From Candidatus Intricatilinea gracilis (GTDB lineage: Bacteria; Pseudomonadota; Gammaproteobacteria; Burkholderiales; Burkholderiaceae_C), in contig JADJDQ010000021.1 in assembly GCA_016702605.1 (NCBI GenBank), positions 124,001 through 188,000 of the forward strand: a stretch of DNA of 64,000 nt, given 5' to 3'. The notes beneath the pieces were generated by a model that searched no databases, was not told the origin of the DNA, and was given only the letters and a program-made list of their open reading frames with translations. How positions within the stretch are numbered: position 1 is the stretch's first letter; every line of letters starts with the position of its first letter. This document shows, piece after piece, positions 7,873 through 17,052 of the stretch. A program made the position numbers and the translations under genes.

Positions 7873-8940
7873 ATGCCCATCCCTGCCGCAGTTCGCCAAC
7901 CTCGAGATTCGTTGGTCATCACCCGTCCGGACGACTGGCACCTGCACCTGCGAGACGGCGCCGCTCTGGCTGCCGTGTTGCCACACACGGCGCGCCAGTT
8001 CGCTCGCGCCGTCGTCATGCCCAACCTCAAGCCACCGGTGACCACCACCGCACTGGCGCTGGCGTATCGCGACCGCATTCTGGGCGCCTTGCCGGATGAG
8101 CTGCGCGGGCGCTTCGAGCCGCTCATGACGCTGTACCTCACCGACAACACGCCGCCCGACGAGATCAAACGTGCGCGTGAGGCCGGCATCCGGGCGCTCA
8201 AGCTCTACCCGGCCGGTGCCACCACCAACAGCGACGCGGGTGTGACCGACATCCGCCGCGTCCACGCCACACTCGACGCCATGCAGCGCGAAGGCTTGCT
8301 GCTGCTGGTGCACGGCGAGGTCACCACCCCCGAGGTCGACGTGTTCGACCGCGAGGCGGTCTTCATCGAAGAGGTGTTCGAGCCGCTGCGCGCCGACTTC
8401 CCGGCACTGCGCATCGTGTTCGAACACATCACTACCCGCGAGGCAGTCGAATATGTCGCCACCAGCGGCCCGCTGGTGGGCGCCACCATCACCGCCCACC
8501 ACCTGCTGCACAACCGCAACGCCTTGTTCCAGGGCGGCCTGCGCCCGCACATGTATTGCCTGCCGGTGCTCAAGGGCGAAAGTCATCGCCAGGCGCTGGT
8601 GAGTGCCGCAACCTCGGGTAGCAGCAAGTTCTTTCTGGGCACCGACAGTGCGCCGCACGCGGCGCACCTGAAGGAACACGCCGCAGCCTGCGCCGGGTGC
8701 TACACGGCGCTGTCGGCCATCGAGTTGTATGCGCAGGCCTTCGACAACGCTGGCGCCCTGGACAAACTCGAAGGGTTCGCCAGCCATCACGGCGCCGATT
8801 TCTACGGCTTGGCGCGCAACACCGGGCAGGTCACGCTGAAACGCCAGCCCTGGCAACTGCCTGAAGCCCTGGCCTTCGGCGACGCCGAACTCAAGCCCCT
8901 GGGCGCAGGCGAGACACTGGCCTGGCGGCTGCAGGGCTGA
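7873..8940 (+). CDS. pyrC: Dihydroorotase (class II, homodimeric)
   Basis: A 355-residue zinc amidohydrolase that interconverts carbamoyl-aspartate and dihydroorotate in pyrimidine synthesis. Metal ligands are visible as DDWHLHLRDG (His23, His25). The carbamylated lysine sits in ALKLYPAGATTNSDAG (Lys110). Downstream histidines lie in LVHGEV and FEHITT, and the catalytic aspartate in FFLGTDSAPH. Length and the RPDDWHLHLRDG start match the E. coli type. The ATG at 7873 gives a slightly long but normal N-terminus. Confidence 0.95.
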   Translation: MPIPAAVRQPRDSLVITRPDDWHLHLRDGAALAAVLPHTARQFARAVVMPNLKPPVTTTALALAYRDRILGALPDELRGRFEPLMTLYLTDNTPPDEIKRAREAGIRALKLYPAGATTNSDAGVTDIRRVHATLDAMQREGLLLLVHGEVTTPEVDVFDREAVFIEEVFEPLRADFPALRIVFEHITTREAVEYVATSGPLVGATITAHHLLHNRNALFQGGLRPHMYCLPVLKGESHRQALVSAATSGSSKFFLGTDSAPHAAHLKEHAAACAGCYTALSAIELYAQAFDNAGALDKLEGFASHHGADFYGLARNTGQVTLKRQPWQLPEALAFGDAELKPLGAGETLAWRLQG

Positions 8941-9071
8941 TCCGCCCGCCCGGTGGGGCGCCCCGCGTGATGCAGCGCCATCACCATCTGCAAGGCCCTG
9001 GCCTCTTGAAGTGGCAGCGGTCGACCTAATATCCGGCGCATTCCATCCACGCGCCACGTGCGCCCCTTGCC

Positions 9072-9947
9072 ATGAAACGTGTCCTGCTGTTCGTGCTTAC
9101 CAATCTGGGCGTGATGCTGGTGCTCGGCATCGCCTCCAGCGTGCTCGGGCTCAACAACTTTGCGCGTGGCAGCGGTCTGCAGATGGGCACGCTGTTCGGC
9201 TTCGCCCTGCTGATGGGTTTTGGCGGCGCCACCATTTCGCTGCTCATCAGCAAACCCATGGCCAAGTGGAGCACCGGTGCCACCGTCATCAACGACTCGG
9301 CCGACCCGACACATCGCTGGATCGTCGAGACCGTGCGCCGCCACAGCAGCACCGCGGGCCTGCAGATGCCCGAAGTGGCCATCTACGACGGTGAACCCAA
9401 TGCCTTCGCTACCGGCGCATTCAAGAACTCGGCGCTGGTGGCTGTGTCGTCCGGCCTGCTGATGAGCATGGACCGCGAGGAGGTCGACGCCGTCATCGGC
9501 CACGAGGTGGCCCACATCGCCAACGGCGACATGGTGACGATGACCCTCATCCAGGGCGTGATGAACACCTTCGTGGTCTTCCTGTCGCGTGTGATCGGCT
9601 ACTTCGTCGACCGTGTCGTGCTCAAGAACGACCGCGACGGCCCGGGCATCGGCTACATCGTCACCACCATCGTGCTCGACCTGCTGCTCGGCGCCGTGGC
9701 CGCCATGATCGTGGCCTGGTTCTCGCGCCAGCGCGAGTTCCGCGCCGACGCCGGCTCGGCCCAGTTGCTTGGCGACAAGCGCCCCATGATGCGCGCCCTG
9801 GCCCGCCTGGGCGGCCTGGATCCCGGCGAACTGCCCAAGAGTGTGGCGGCGATGGGCATCAGCAGCCGCGCCGGTGGTTTCATGTCGCTGTTCGCCAGCC
9901 ATCCGCCAATGGAAGAACGCATCGCCGCACTGCAAAAGCTGCGCTGA
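9072..9947 (+). CDS. htpX: Membrane zinc metalloprotease HtpX
   Basis: A 291-residue M48 peptidase that degrades damaged inner-membrane proteins. Two N-terminal membrane helices (about 5-25 and 35-55) precede the catalytic motif HEVAH (His144, Glu145, His148), followed by two further hydrophobic segments. The third zinc ligand is Glu222 in [16 protein letters not shown]. The length is normal. It is transcribed alone; the upstream 130 bases show no strong heat-shock promoter that I can identify. Confidence 0.95.
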   Translation: MKRVLLFVLTNLGVMLVLGIASSVLGLNNFARGSGLQMGTLFGFALLMGFGGATISLLISKPMAKWSTGATVINDSADPTHRWIVETVRRHSSTAGLQMPEVAIYDGEPNAFATGAFKNSALVAVSSGLLMSMDREEVDAVIGHEVAHIANGDMVTMTLIQGVMNTFVVFLSRVIGYFVDRVVLKNDRDGPGIGYIVTTIVLDLLLGAVAAMIVAWFSRQREFRADAGSAQLLGDKRPMMRALARLGGLDPGELPKSVAAMGISSRAGGFMSLFASHPPMEERIAALQKLR

Positions 9948-10279
9948 TCGGGCAAACCAGATCACCTTGCGAGCGCCCCGTTGGACCATGGCCATGGGGT
10001 GAGAGTCGGGATGACCTTGCGCCGACTCGATCCGTTCGTGGTGTCTCGATTCGTGCGGACTTCAACCAGCGCCGGTAGCGCTGCCTCGCTTTCGTTCCAT
10101 CTGGCCTTCGACTAGGCAAGCAACCGTGCGGTGACCTCCAGTTGCCTGTTCCGGGGCCCGCACGCGCAGATTCCCGCTCCGGTCTGATCGTGGCTCAGCT
10201 TGGCCGCGGTCGACGCGCTGCCCGACACTCGTCACTTCTTTCTGTTACCTTGCGCCCCGAAACGGAGCGGCAACTGGAC
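9948..10279. other. Intergenic region htpX-gshA
   Basis: About 330 bases with no convincing gene. The only obvious structure is the perfect 12-base palindrome CCATGGCCATGG at 9986-9997. An in-frame extension of gshA through this region (from 10142) is possible but its sequence is not family-like. No clear promoter could be picked. Confidence 0.4.
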
Positions 10280-11803
10280 ATGGGCATGAGCAGATGGATC
10301 GAACGAGTGAATGCATTGGCGCCGGAGCGCCTGGTCGGCATGCGCCGTGGCCTCGAGAAAGAGAGCCTGCGCGCCTTGCCGACCGGTGGGCTGGCGCTGA
10401 CGCCGCATCCGCTGGCGCTGGGTTCGGCGCTGACGCATCCACACATCACCACCGACTACTGCGAGTCGCAACTCGAGCTCATCACCGGCGTACACGGCGA
10501 CGTGGAGAGCTGCCTGGACGAATTGACCAAGGTGCACCAGTTCGTCTACCGCTCCATCGGTGAAGAGCGCCTGTGGGTGTCGAGCATGCCCTGCGGTCTG
10601 CCCACCGACGAGGCGATACCGATCGGGCGGTACGGTTCGTCCAACCTGGGCCGCTCCAAGACGGTGTATCGCATGGGCCTGGGTCACCGTTACGGCCGGC
10701 GGATGCAGACAATTTCTGGCATCCACTACAACTGGTCGCTGCCGGGGCTGAACAGCGCCGACTACTTCAGCCTGATCCGCAATTTCAGGCGCCACGGCTT
10801 CGTGCTGCTGTTCTTGTTCGGCGCCTCTCCTGCACTGTGCGAGAACTTCGTGGCCGGGCGCGACCATCCGCTGGACCGCCTGGGCGACACCACGCTGTAT
10901 CTGCCGCACGCCACCTCGCTGCGCATGGGCAAGCTGGGGTACCAGAGCGACGCGCAGTCCACGCTGGCGGTGAGTTACAACAGCCTCGAGAGTTATGCGG
11001 CGTCGCTGCATGACGCCATGACGCGGCCCTATCCCGCCTACGAGGCGCTGGGCCTGCGTGGCCCGGGGGGCGACTACCACCAACTGGCTACCAGCCTGCT
11101 GCAGCTCGAGAACGAGTTCTACGGCACGATCCGGCCCAAACGTGTCATCCATCAGGGTGAACGCCCGCTGCATGCGTTGCGCGAACGCGGTGTGGAATAC
11201 GTCGAGGTGCGTTGCATGGACCTCGACCCGTTCCTGCCGCTGGGCATCGATGCACCCACCATGCGGTTCATCGATGTGTTCCTGCTCTATTGCCTGCTGG
11301 CCGAGAGCCCCGACGACACACCGGCCGAAATCACCGAACTGGCGCACAACCAGGACCGGGTCGCCATGCGTGGCCGCGAGCCGGGCCTGGAGCTCGAACG
11401 TGGCGGGCGTAACCTGACCCTCGTCGAGTGGGCCGAAGAGATCCTGGCCGCCTGTGCGCCCATCGCCGCAGCAGTCGACCTGGCCCAGGGTGGGTCGGCG
11501 TATGTCGACGCCTGGCGTATCGCCAGTGATCGCCTGGCCCTACCGGCCAGTCTGCCGTCGGCGCGTGTGATCAGCGAGATCACCGATCGGTTCGACCGTT
11601 CTTACATACGGTTCGTGCGCAGCCGTGCGGCGCAGACCCGCGAGGATTTTCTGGCACTGCCTTACCCGCCCGAATTGCATGCCCACATGCTCAGCCAGGT
11701 GCAGGACTCGATCGCGGCACAGGCGCGCCTGGAGGCCGCCGACACCATGCCGTTCGAGATCTATCGGCAAGAGTATTTGTCGACACGCCGGCTGGGCGTC
11801 TGA
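10280..11803 (+). CDS. gshA: Glutamate-cysteine ligase
   Basis: A 507-residue enzyme joining glutamate and cysteine with ATP, the first step of glutathione synthesis. It resembles the E. coli-type GshA throughout: GMRRGLEKESLRALPTGGLA at the N-terminus, then TDYCESQLELIT, LWVSSMPC, YGSSNLGRSKTVYRMGL, QTISGIHYNWSLP and LFGASPALC. ATG 10280 (or 10286, two codons on) starts the conserved region; the longer frame upstream is Arg/Gly-rich and unlikely. It stands alone; gshB is not in the window. Confidence 0.93.
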   Translation: MGMSRWIERVNALAPERLVGMRRGLEKESLRALPTGGLALTPHPLALGSALTHPHITTDYCESQLELITGVHGDVESCLDELTKVHQFVYRSIGEERLWVSSMPCGLPTDEAIPIGRYGSSNLGRSKTVYRMGLGHRYGRRMQTISGIHYNWSLPGLNSADYFSLIRNFRRHGFVLLFLFGASPALCENFVAGRDHPLDRLGDTTLYLPHATSLRMGKLGYQSDAQSTLAVSYNSLESYAASLHDAMTRPYPAYEALGLRGPGGDYHQLATSLLQLENEFYGTIRPKRVIHQGERPLHALRERGVEYVEVRCMDLDPFLPLGIDAPTMRFIDVFLLYCLLAESPDDTPAEITELAHNQDRVAMRGREPGLELERGGRNLTLVEWAEEILAACAPIAAAVDLAQGGSAYVDAWRIASDRLALPASLPSARVISEITDRFDRSYIRFVRSRAAQTREDFLALPYPPELHAHMLSQVQDSIAAQARLEAADTMPFEIYRQEYLSTRRLGV

Positions 11804-12003
11804 CCTGGCGCTGCGTGGGTGAGACCGGCTACCGCCTCAGATTGAACGCCGCGTCCGGGCAGACCGTCAGCCCGGCCGGTTCTTGCATTTGCACATCGGT
11901 ATGGCCTCCCCGCTCAGGGTTGGTGGTGGCGCCCATGGTGTGGGCAAGAGGTTGGGTCTAGAGTGATCGCTGGCCGGTCTGGTGCAGGCCTGGGAGATCC
12001 GCG

Positions 12004-13169
12004 ATGAAGATGCTCTTGACGCTGCTGCTCGTGTTGCCTGTCGCGCTGTCGGGCGCTGGGTGCGCCACACAGGCGCCGCCTCGATTGCACCGGTCGAACT
12101 GTTGGCCGATGCGTCGTTCGGGCTACCGTCGATGAAGGTCGACGCCGACGCGGTATTTGCGCTCAGCGAGGCGATGGAGCAATACCTGCGCGTCGACATT
12201 GCCGCCGAGTTGCGCCGATCGGGCCCACGCGACGGCCTCATCAAGGCGCTCTACACCAAGGGTGATCTCAGGCTGGCCTACGACACCGCGCTCACCCGCA
12301 ACGCGGCCGAAGCCTTCGACGCGCGGGCAGGCAACTGCCTGTCACTGGTCATCATGACAGCGGCCTTTGCCAAACGCCTGGGCTTGCCGCTGACTTATCA
12401 GACCGTGTCGACCGACGAGGTCTGGACGCGCAGCGCGGACCTCTACCTCGCCAACGGCCACATCAATGTGACGCTGGCGCGCCGGCTGACCGACCGCACG
12501 ATGCAGGCCGATGCCAGTGCGCTGGTCACGATCGACTTCCTGCCGCAACAAGCACTCGAGGGCCAACGTGCCCGCGTGATCGACGAGACCACCGTGCTGG
12601 GCATGTACATGAACAACCGCGCCGCCGAGGTGATGGCGCTAGGCCGTCTGGACGACGCCTATGCCTGGGCGCGCGAGGCAGTGCTGCGGGCTCCCGACTT
12701 CATGAGTGCCTACAACACGCTGGCCGTGATCTACCGGCGCAGCGGCCTGATGTCCCAGGCCGAAGCCGTGTTCGACCATGTGCTGACCAGGCAGCCCGAC
12801 AACACCGTGGCGCTGGCCAACCTCACCAGGCTGCTCGAGCAACAGGGTCGGCGCACCGAGGCTTCGGCCTATGCAGCGCGGCTGGCGCGGCTCGAACCAT
12901 CTCCGCCGTTCCATCACTACCAGTTGGGCCGTGAAGCCATGCAGCGCGGTGACCACGCTGGCGCCCGGGCGCACCTTGCGCGCCAGGTCGAGATCACGCC
13001 CGACGACCCGGAGTGCCACTTCTGGCTGGCCCTGGCCGTCTACGCGGCAGGTGATGTGGCTGCCGCGCGGCAACACCTGACGCAGGCGGTGCAGACCAGC
13101 ACCACCCGTCGCGACCACGATCTCTACGCCGCCAAACTCGACCTCATCCGTGCCCTCGGCAACGAGTGA
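12004..13169 (+). CDS. TPR lipoprotein with transglutaminase-like domain, apparently frameshifted
   Basis: The main frame (open back to a GTG at 11982) encodes a transglutaminase-like region, with the probable active-site Cys in ARAGNCLSLVIMTAAFAKRL, then at least three TPR helices pairs (for example AYNTLAVIYRRSGLMSQAEA). Its first 35 residues look non-native. Another frame begins at ATG 12004, seven bases after GGGAG, with MKMLLTLLLVLPVALSGAGC, a lipoprotein-type signal. Moving from that frame to the body needs one base restored near 12070-12090. Either the gene carries a one-base deletion or the sequence has an error there. The intact product would be an outer or inner membrane lipoprotein; function unknown. 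Confidence 0.6.
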
Positions 13170-13232
13170 GGGGTCGGCGAACTCAGTCCGTCTATCACGA
13201 CCCCGAGGTGGGGCCGTGGCGACGGGCCGATG

Positions 13233-13676
13233 TCAGAGTTCTTCCTTGAACGTCGGCGTGGGCTTGAAACGCACAGACTTCGAGGCCTTGATCTTCAGCG
13301 GCTCACCGGTGCTCGGGTTGCGGCCCTTGCGTGCAGCGCGTTTGCTCACCTTGAAAGTGCCCAGGCCCGCCACGGTGGCCGTGCCGGTCTTGCGGATCTG
13401 CGCCTTGATCGTGTCGATCACGAAGTCGAGCATCGCGGCCGAACGGGTCTTGGGCAACTCGAACTGGGCTGCGATCAACTCGACGAATTCGGCCTTGTTG
13501 GCCGCGCCCTTCATCGCGGGCTTCTTGGCGCCGGACTTCTTGGCCGGGGCCTTGGGCGCAGCGGGCGACTTGATGGGCGGCTTCTTGGTAGTGCCAGTCT
13601 TCGCGGCGGCCTTGGTGGCGGGCTTGGCTGCGGGCTTGGTGGGCGCAGTAGTCGGGGTGGTTGTCTTCGTGGCCAT
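13233..13676 (-). CDS. HU-family DNA-binding protein with Lys/Ala/Pro-rich tail
   Basis: A 147-residue nucleoid protein. The C-terminal 90 residues are an HU/IHF domain: NKAEFVELIAAQFELPKTRS, then TVAGLGTFKVSKRAARKGRN with the DNA-gripping arm GRNPSTGEPLKI. The first 57 residues are a low-complexity basic tail of Lys, Ala, Pro and Thr, like a histone H1 tail. Such tailed HU proteins occur in Burkholderiales. It likely binds and compacts DNA non-specifically. ATG 13676 sits 56 bases after a good promoter, and the frame upstream of it is not HU-like. Confidence 0.88.
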   Translation of the reverse strand: MATKTTTPTTAPTKPAAKPATKAAAKTGTTKKPPIKSPAAPKAPAKKSGAKKPAMKGAANKAEFVELIAAQFELPKTRSAAMLDFVIDTIKAQIRKTGTATVAGLGTFKVSKRAARKGRNPSTGEPLKIKASKSVRFKPTPTFKEEL

Positions 13677-13731
13677 ATGGTTGTCGCTTGATATGGCCCG
13701 CATGAGTGCCCCGGGCCAGGCGGGCGCGCGG

Positions 13732-13759
13732 ATGATAGCGACCGTAACGACGTTGTCAC
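13732..13759 (-). promoter_or_regulatory. Promoter of the HU-like gene
   Basis: On the minus strand GTGACA (13759-13754) and TATCAT (13737-13732) are 16 bases apart, each matching the sigma-70 consensus at five of six positions. Transcription would start near 13725, leaving a leader of about 50 bases. Confidence 0.6.
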
Positions 13760-13885
13760 GCAACATGGCTCAATTCGCGAAGTGGTCCGTCTGGACGGGG
13801 CGTTTGCCAGGTGCCCGGCGTGCGAGCGCGACCACGGTTCGTGCGGTGGTCCACACCAGAAATCTCTGTCGTCGCCATCGAGGGC

Positions 13886-13914
13886 TTGGATCCCCCTTTT
13901 TGCTTTGCTAGAAT
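13886..13914 (+). promoter_or_regulatory. Promoter of tRNA-Thr
   Basis: TTGGAT (13886-13891) and TAGAAT (13909-13914) have exactly 17 bases between them and lie about 15 bases before the mature tRNA, a standard tRNA promoter arrangement. Confidence 0.7.
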
Positions 13915-13928
13915 CTTGGTCTGTCGTC

Positions 13929-14004
13929 GCCGGTGTAGCTCAGTTGGTAGAGCAGCTCATTCGTAATGAGAAGGTCGCAAGTTCGATTCCTGCCATCGGC
14001 ACCA
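13929..14004 (+). tRNA. tRNA-Thr (anticodon CGT)
   Basis: A 76-base tRNA including encoded CCA. Acceptor GCCGGTG pairs with CATCGGC with one G-T pair. The D arm is GCTCAGTTGGTAGAGC; the anticodon loop is TTCGTAA, giving anticodon CGT for the ACG codon. The T arm contains TTCGATT, with one A-C mismatch in its stem. It closely resembles E. coli tRNA-Thr(CGU). It is a single-gene unit between its own promoter and a strong terminator. Confidence 0.95.
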
Positions 14005-14016
14005 TAGATATCAAGC

Positions 14017-14051
14017 ACAAGGCCCCGTCCAAAAGACGGGGCCTTGTTGTT
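14017..14051 (+). terminator. Rho-independent terminator of tRNA-Thr
   Basis: ACAAGGCCCCGTC pairs perfectly with GACGGGGCCTTGT (13 base pairs, loop CAAAA), followed by TGTTTC. It begins 12 bases after the tRNA and is the clearest terminator in the window. Confidence 0.85.
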
Positions 14052-14179
14052 TCAGCGGCGCCTGCAAGCCTTTTGTGCGCCGGGCTGACGGGGTAGCGTC
14101 GCGGGCGTGTGGCTTAGACTTCGCCCCGGCCCGACGCGCCGATGTCGACATCGCGCAATTCACCACGAGGTCACCCGCC

Positions 14180-14917
14180 ATGCCAGCTTCAGCACCCAAG
14201 CCGCCCATCGTTCTTGTTCACGGCGCCTGGGGCGGCGCGTGGATCTGGCGGCGTGTGCTGGCGCCCCTTCGGGCTGCGAGGCACGAGGTGTTTGCGGTCA
14301 CGCTCACCGGCGACGGTGAACGAGCGCATCTGCGCCATCCGGGCATCAAGCTCGCCACCCATGTCGACGACGTGGTGGCGCTGGTCGATGCCGAAGAACT
14401 GACCGACATCGTGCTGGTGGGCCACAGCTACGGTGGCATGGTGATCACGGGGGCGGCTGACCGCCTGCTGTCGCGCAGCCGCGCGGCGCTGCGCCACTTG
14501 GTGTACGTGGACGCCATGGTGCCTCTGCCCGGCGAAGGCTGGGGCGAGACCCACACGCCCGACCTGGTGGCGGCACGCACGGCGGCGGCGCTGGCCAACG
14601 GGCATGCGCTACCGCCACCCGATCCGGCCGACTTCGGCATTGGCGGTGCCGACCGCGACTGGCTGCTGCGCCGCCAGGTGCCGCATCCCTTCGGGCCGTA
14701 TCGCGATCCGCTGCCTTTCGACGGTGACCGTTGGGCGGCGGTGCCGCGCAGCTTCATCGACTGCACGGCGCCGGCTTATCCGACCATAGCCACCATGCGC
14801 GAGCGGGTGCGGCGCCTGCCGGGTTTCGACGTGATCGAGATGGCCACCGGACATTGCCCGATGGTGACCGAGCCGGTGGCTTTGGTCGGCCATCTGCTCG
14901 CCTTGGCGCGCGGCTGA
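14180..14917 (+). CDS. Alpha/beta-fold hydrolase
   Basis: A 245-residue hydrolase of the salicylate-esterase/EstC-like alpha/beta group. The oxyanion region is VLVHGAWGGAWIWRRV, the nucleophile elbow is GHSYGG with Ser83, and the catalytic His is in MATGHCPMVTEP near the C-terminus. Cytoplasmic, no signal peptide. It probably cleaves a small ester or amide; substrate unknown. ATG 14180 follows a CGAGG ribosome site and starts just before the first strand. It is monocistronic, downstream of the tRNA terminator. Confidence 0.85.
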   Translation: MPASAPKPPIVLVHGAWGGAWIWRRVLAPLRAARHEVFAVTLTGDGERAHLRHPGIKLATHVDDVVALVDAEELTDIVLVGHSYGGMVITGAADRLLSRSRAALRHLVYVDAMVPLPGEGWGETHTPDLVAARTAAALANGHALPPPDPADFGIGGADRDWLLRRQVPHPFGPYRDPLPFDGDRWAAVPRSFIDCTAPAYPTIATMRERVRRLPGFDVIEMATGHCPMVTEPVALVGHLLALARG

Positions 14918-14977
14918 GCCTCGCCTCGGCCGCCGGGCAGGGCGGCCTTGGTCGATCGGATGGCGTCTGAGCGAGGC

Positions 14978-15379
14978 CTACTTGCGCCGGCCGTGTTTGG
15001 CGCCGCGTGGCTTGGCCTCGGGGGCGGGTGCGGCTGCGGCCTTGGTGTCGGCGATGTCGAGCAGGCCCTTGCCCGAGATGCCGGCAAACAGCGCGGCGGC
15101 GCGCATCTTGATCTCGAGCAACTCGCTGGCAGTGACCGAATATTGGCCGGTCACCTTGTTGACGTCGACGCGGAACTCGACGTCCTTGCCCTGGTGGGTC
15201 AGGATGCCGCAGCTGAACTCGTAGTCGTCACTCTCCCACGGCGGGCCTTCGGCCTCGGCGTCGTAGTCGATGTATTCGACGCGGCGAATCTCGCCGCTGG
15301 CCAGATCGAGCAGGCCGGTCGCGGCGATCACCTCGTCGGTGAGTTCGTCCGAAATGGCGATGGGTACCTTCAAATCCAC
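14978..15379 (-). CDS. Conserved hypothetical protein
   Basis: About 133 residues, acidic in the middle (EYIDYDAEAEGPPWESDDYE) with a Lys/Arg-rich tail (KPRGAKHGRRK). I do not recognise the family. The segment EFRVDVNKVTGQYSVTASEL could be a small mixed alpha/beta domain. A GTG at 15379 preceded by GAGG at good spacing is preferred over the ATG at 15436, whose extra residues are unlike the rest. It lies 118 bases downstream of rsgA on the same strand and might be co-transcribed with it. Confidence 0.6.
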   Translation of the reverse strand: MDLKVPIAISDELTDEVIAATGLLDLASGEIRRVEYIDYDAEAEGPPWESDDYEFSCGILTHQGKDVEFRVDVNKVTGQYSVTASELLEIKMRAAALFAGISGKGLLDIADTKAAAAPAPEAKPRGAKHGRRK

Positions 15380-15497
15380 GGCATGCGCCTCGCGTGTTCC
15401 AAAACCGGCGATTCTGCATGCGTCGCCGGCCCGCACCGGCCAAGATGTTGTGTGCCGCCCGACGCGTCACCTGCTGCGGGCCCCACCGGTGCACCAC

Positions 15498-16613
15498 TCA
15501 GCCGCGTTTGTCCTGCAGACGTTCACGCGCCTCACGGTGGCGCGACTTCCACTGCGCCACCTCGGCCTTGCGTTCGAGCGCACTCTTGGTGTCGCGCCTG
15601 GCCTCGCGCTGCAGCTTGTGGAAGTTGTGCAGGCGCTCGGCGCTGACACCGGCACGTACGGCGCAACCGGGCTCGGCCTCGTGGCGGCAATCGCGAAACC
15701 GGCATGACAAGGCCAGGCGCGCCACGTCGTCGAACACGGCACCCAGGTGCTCGGCGTCACCGTCCAGGCGCAGCGTGCGCAGGCCCGGTGTGTCGATGAT
15801 GCAGGCACCCGTGGGCGTGAGGTGCAAGGAACGCGCCGTGGTGGTGTGGCGACCGCGGCTGTCGTCCTCACGGTTGGCGCCCGTCGATTGGCGCTGGCTG
15901 CCCAGCAAGGCGTTGGTGAGTGTGCTCTTGCCCGCGCCGCTCGACCCCAGCATGACCAGGGTGGGGCTGGTGCCGTCGGCATCGCGGCTCAACCAGGGGC
16001 CGAGTTGGGTGGTGAGCAACTCGGCGGCGTCGGGCCGGGTGGCGTCCAGGCTGATGGCAGGCAGGTCGGGCAAGGTGGCGCGTAGGTCGGCCAGCCGGGC
16101 GGCGGGGTCGGCGCACAGGTCGGCCTTGGTCAACACCACCACAGCAGCCACACCGGCCAGGCGCACCAGCACGGCATAACGCTCGAGACGGCGCAGGTTG
16201 TAGTCGTGGTCCAGACCCATCACCAAAAGTGCAGTGTCGACATTGCTCACGATCACCGCGCGGGCGACCTTGTCGCGGCCTTCCTGATGCAGGCGCCGCG
16301 CCAACTGGTTGAAGGGCACCAGGCGGCGCTGCGCCCAGCAGCCGCCGAAATCGTCGCGGCCTACCTGCACCCAGTCGCCGACGGCGATGGTGTCGCCGAT
16401 GTCGGTCAGATCGGCGCGCAGGCTGGGCAACTGACGCGCTGGCCAGAGGGTGACACCATCGTGCAGCGTCAGGCTGGCGCGTTGCACCTCGCACACACGC
16501 ATGAGCGTGCTGTCGGTGTCGAGAAGTTCGATGGACGGGAGTTGCTGGATCAACGAGGGCTTGAGGCCGATGCCGCGCAGGCGGGCCACGACGTTCACGT
16601 TCGGGTCGGACAT
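15498..16613 (-). CDS. rsgA: Ribosome small-subunit-dependent GTPase A
   Basis: A 371-residue circularly permuted GTPase that helps mature the 30S ribosomal subunit. An OB-fold region (about 50-110, with GDWVQVGRDDFGGC) precedes the GTPase motifs in permuted order: LTKADL (G4), then the P-loop GSSGAGKST (223-231), then DTPGLR (G3). The C-terminal zinc site is CRFRDCRHEAEPGCAVR. Slightly long for the family. No strong ribosome-binding site precedes ATG 16613, but the N-terminus is family-like enough to keep it. Confidence 0.93.
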   Translation of the reverse strand: MSDPNVNVVARLRGIGLKPSLIQQLPSIELLDTDSTLMRVCEVQRASLTLHDGVTLWPARQLPSLRADLTDIGDTIAVGDWVQVGRDDFGGCWAQRRLVPFNQLARRLHQEGRDKVARAVIVSNVDTALLVMGLDHDYNLRRLERYAVLVRLAGVAAVVVLTKADLCADPAARLADLRATLPDLPAISLDATRPDAAELLTTQLGPWLSRDADGTSPTLVMLGSSGAGKSTLTNALLGSQRQSTGANREDDSRGRHTTTARSLHLTPTGACIIDTPGLRTLRLDGDAEHLGAVFDDVARLALSCRFRDCRHEAEPGCAVRAGVSAERLHNFHKLQREARRDTKSALERKAEVAQWKSRHREARERLQDKRG

Positions 16614-17052
16614 GATGGAACTGTTTCAGGCAAGACGACAGACAGGGTCGACCCGCCGCGGGCTGCGTACAGGCGCAACAGCACGTTGCGCCGCATGAGC
16701 GGGCGGGTCGGGGTGGGGGGTGTCTGTCGGCCGCGACCTGAGGTCACGGCGCTTGCCGGGTCACGTCACACACGTGGCAGCTGTGTGGCTGCCGGGCTGT
16801 GGTGCAGCCCTGTCGTCAGCCCGGGCGGGCTGGGGTGTGAGGTGTGGCGTGGCAACCAAGGCGCCAGCTGCGCTCAGATCGCCGAGGCCGACAGAAGGCG
16901 GGTGTGGGCTTCGTCCATGGGGGGCCTCCTGTAGTACCAAGTTGGAAGAGTCAGCAATGTGCTCCAGGGGCGCCAGGCCGTCAACCCAGGAACTCACCCT
17001 GCTGTCGTCCAAGTTAATCAATCGTTTGATGTTTTGGCTAGACTCGCCGCCC
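16614..17052. other. Intergenic region between rsgA and tetR-type gene
   Basis: About 440 bases between divergent genes with no supportable gene. It holds a four-tract G-rich run at 16701-16720 and the palindrome ATCAATCGTTTGAT at 17017-17030, close to the regulator start. Promoters of both genes should lie here but no confident boxes were found. Confidence 0.5.
17017..17030. promoter_or_regulatory. Candidate TetR-type operator
   Basis: ATCAA-TCGT-TTGAT is a perfect inverted repeat 22 bases before the regulator start codon. Its AT-rich composition stands out in this GC-rich region. The position suits autorepression. Confidence 0.5.
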
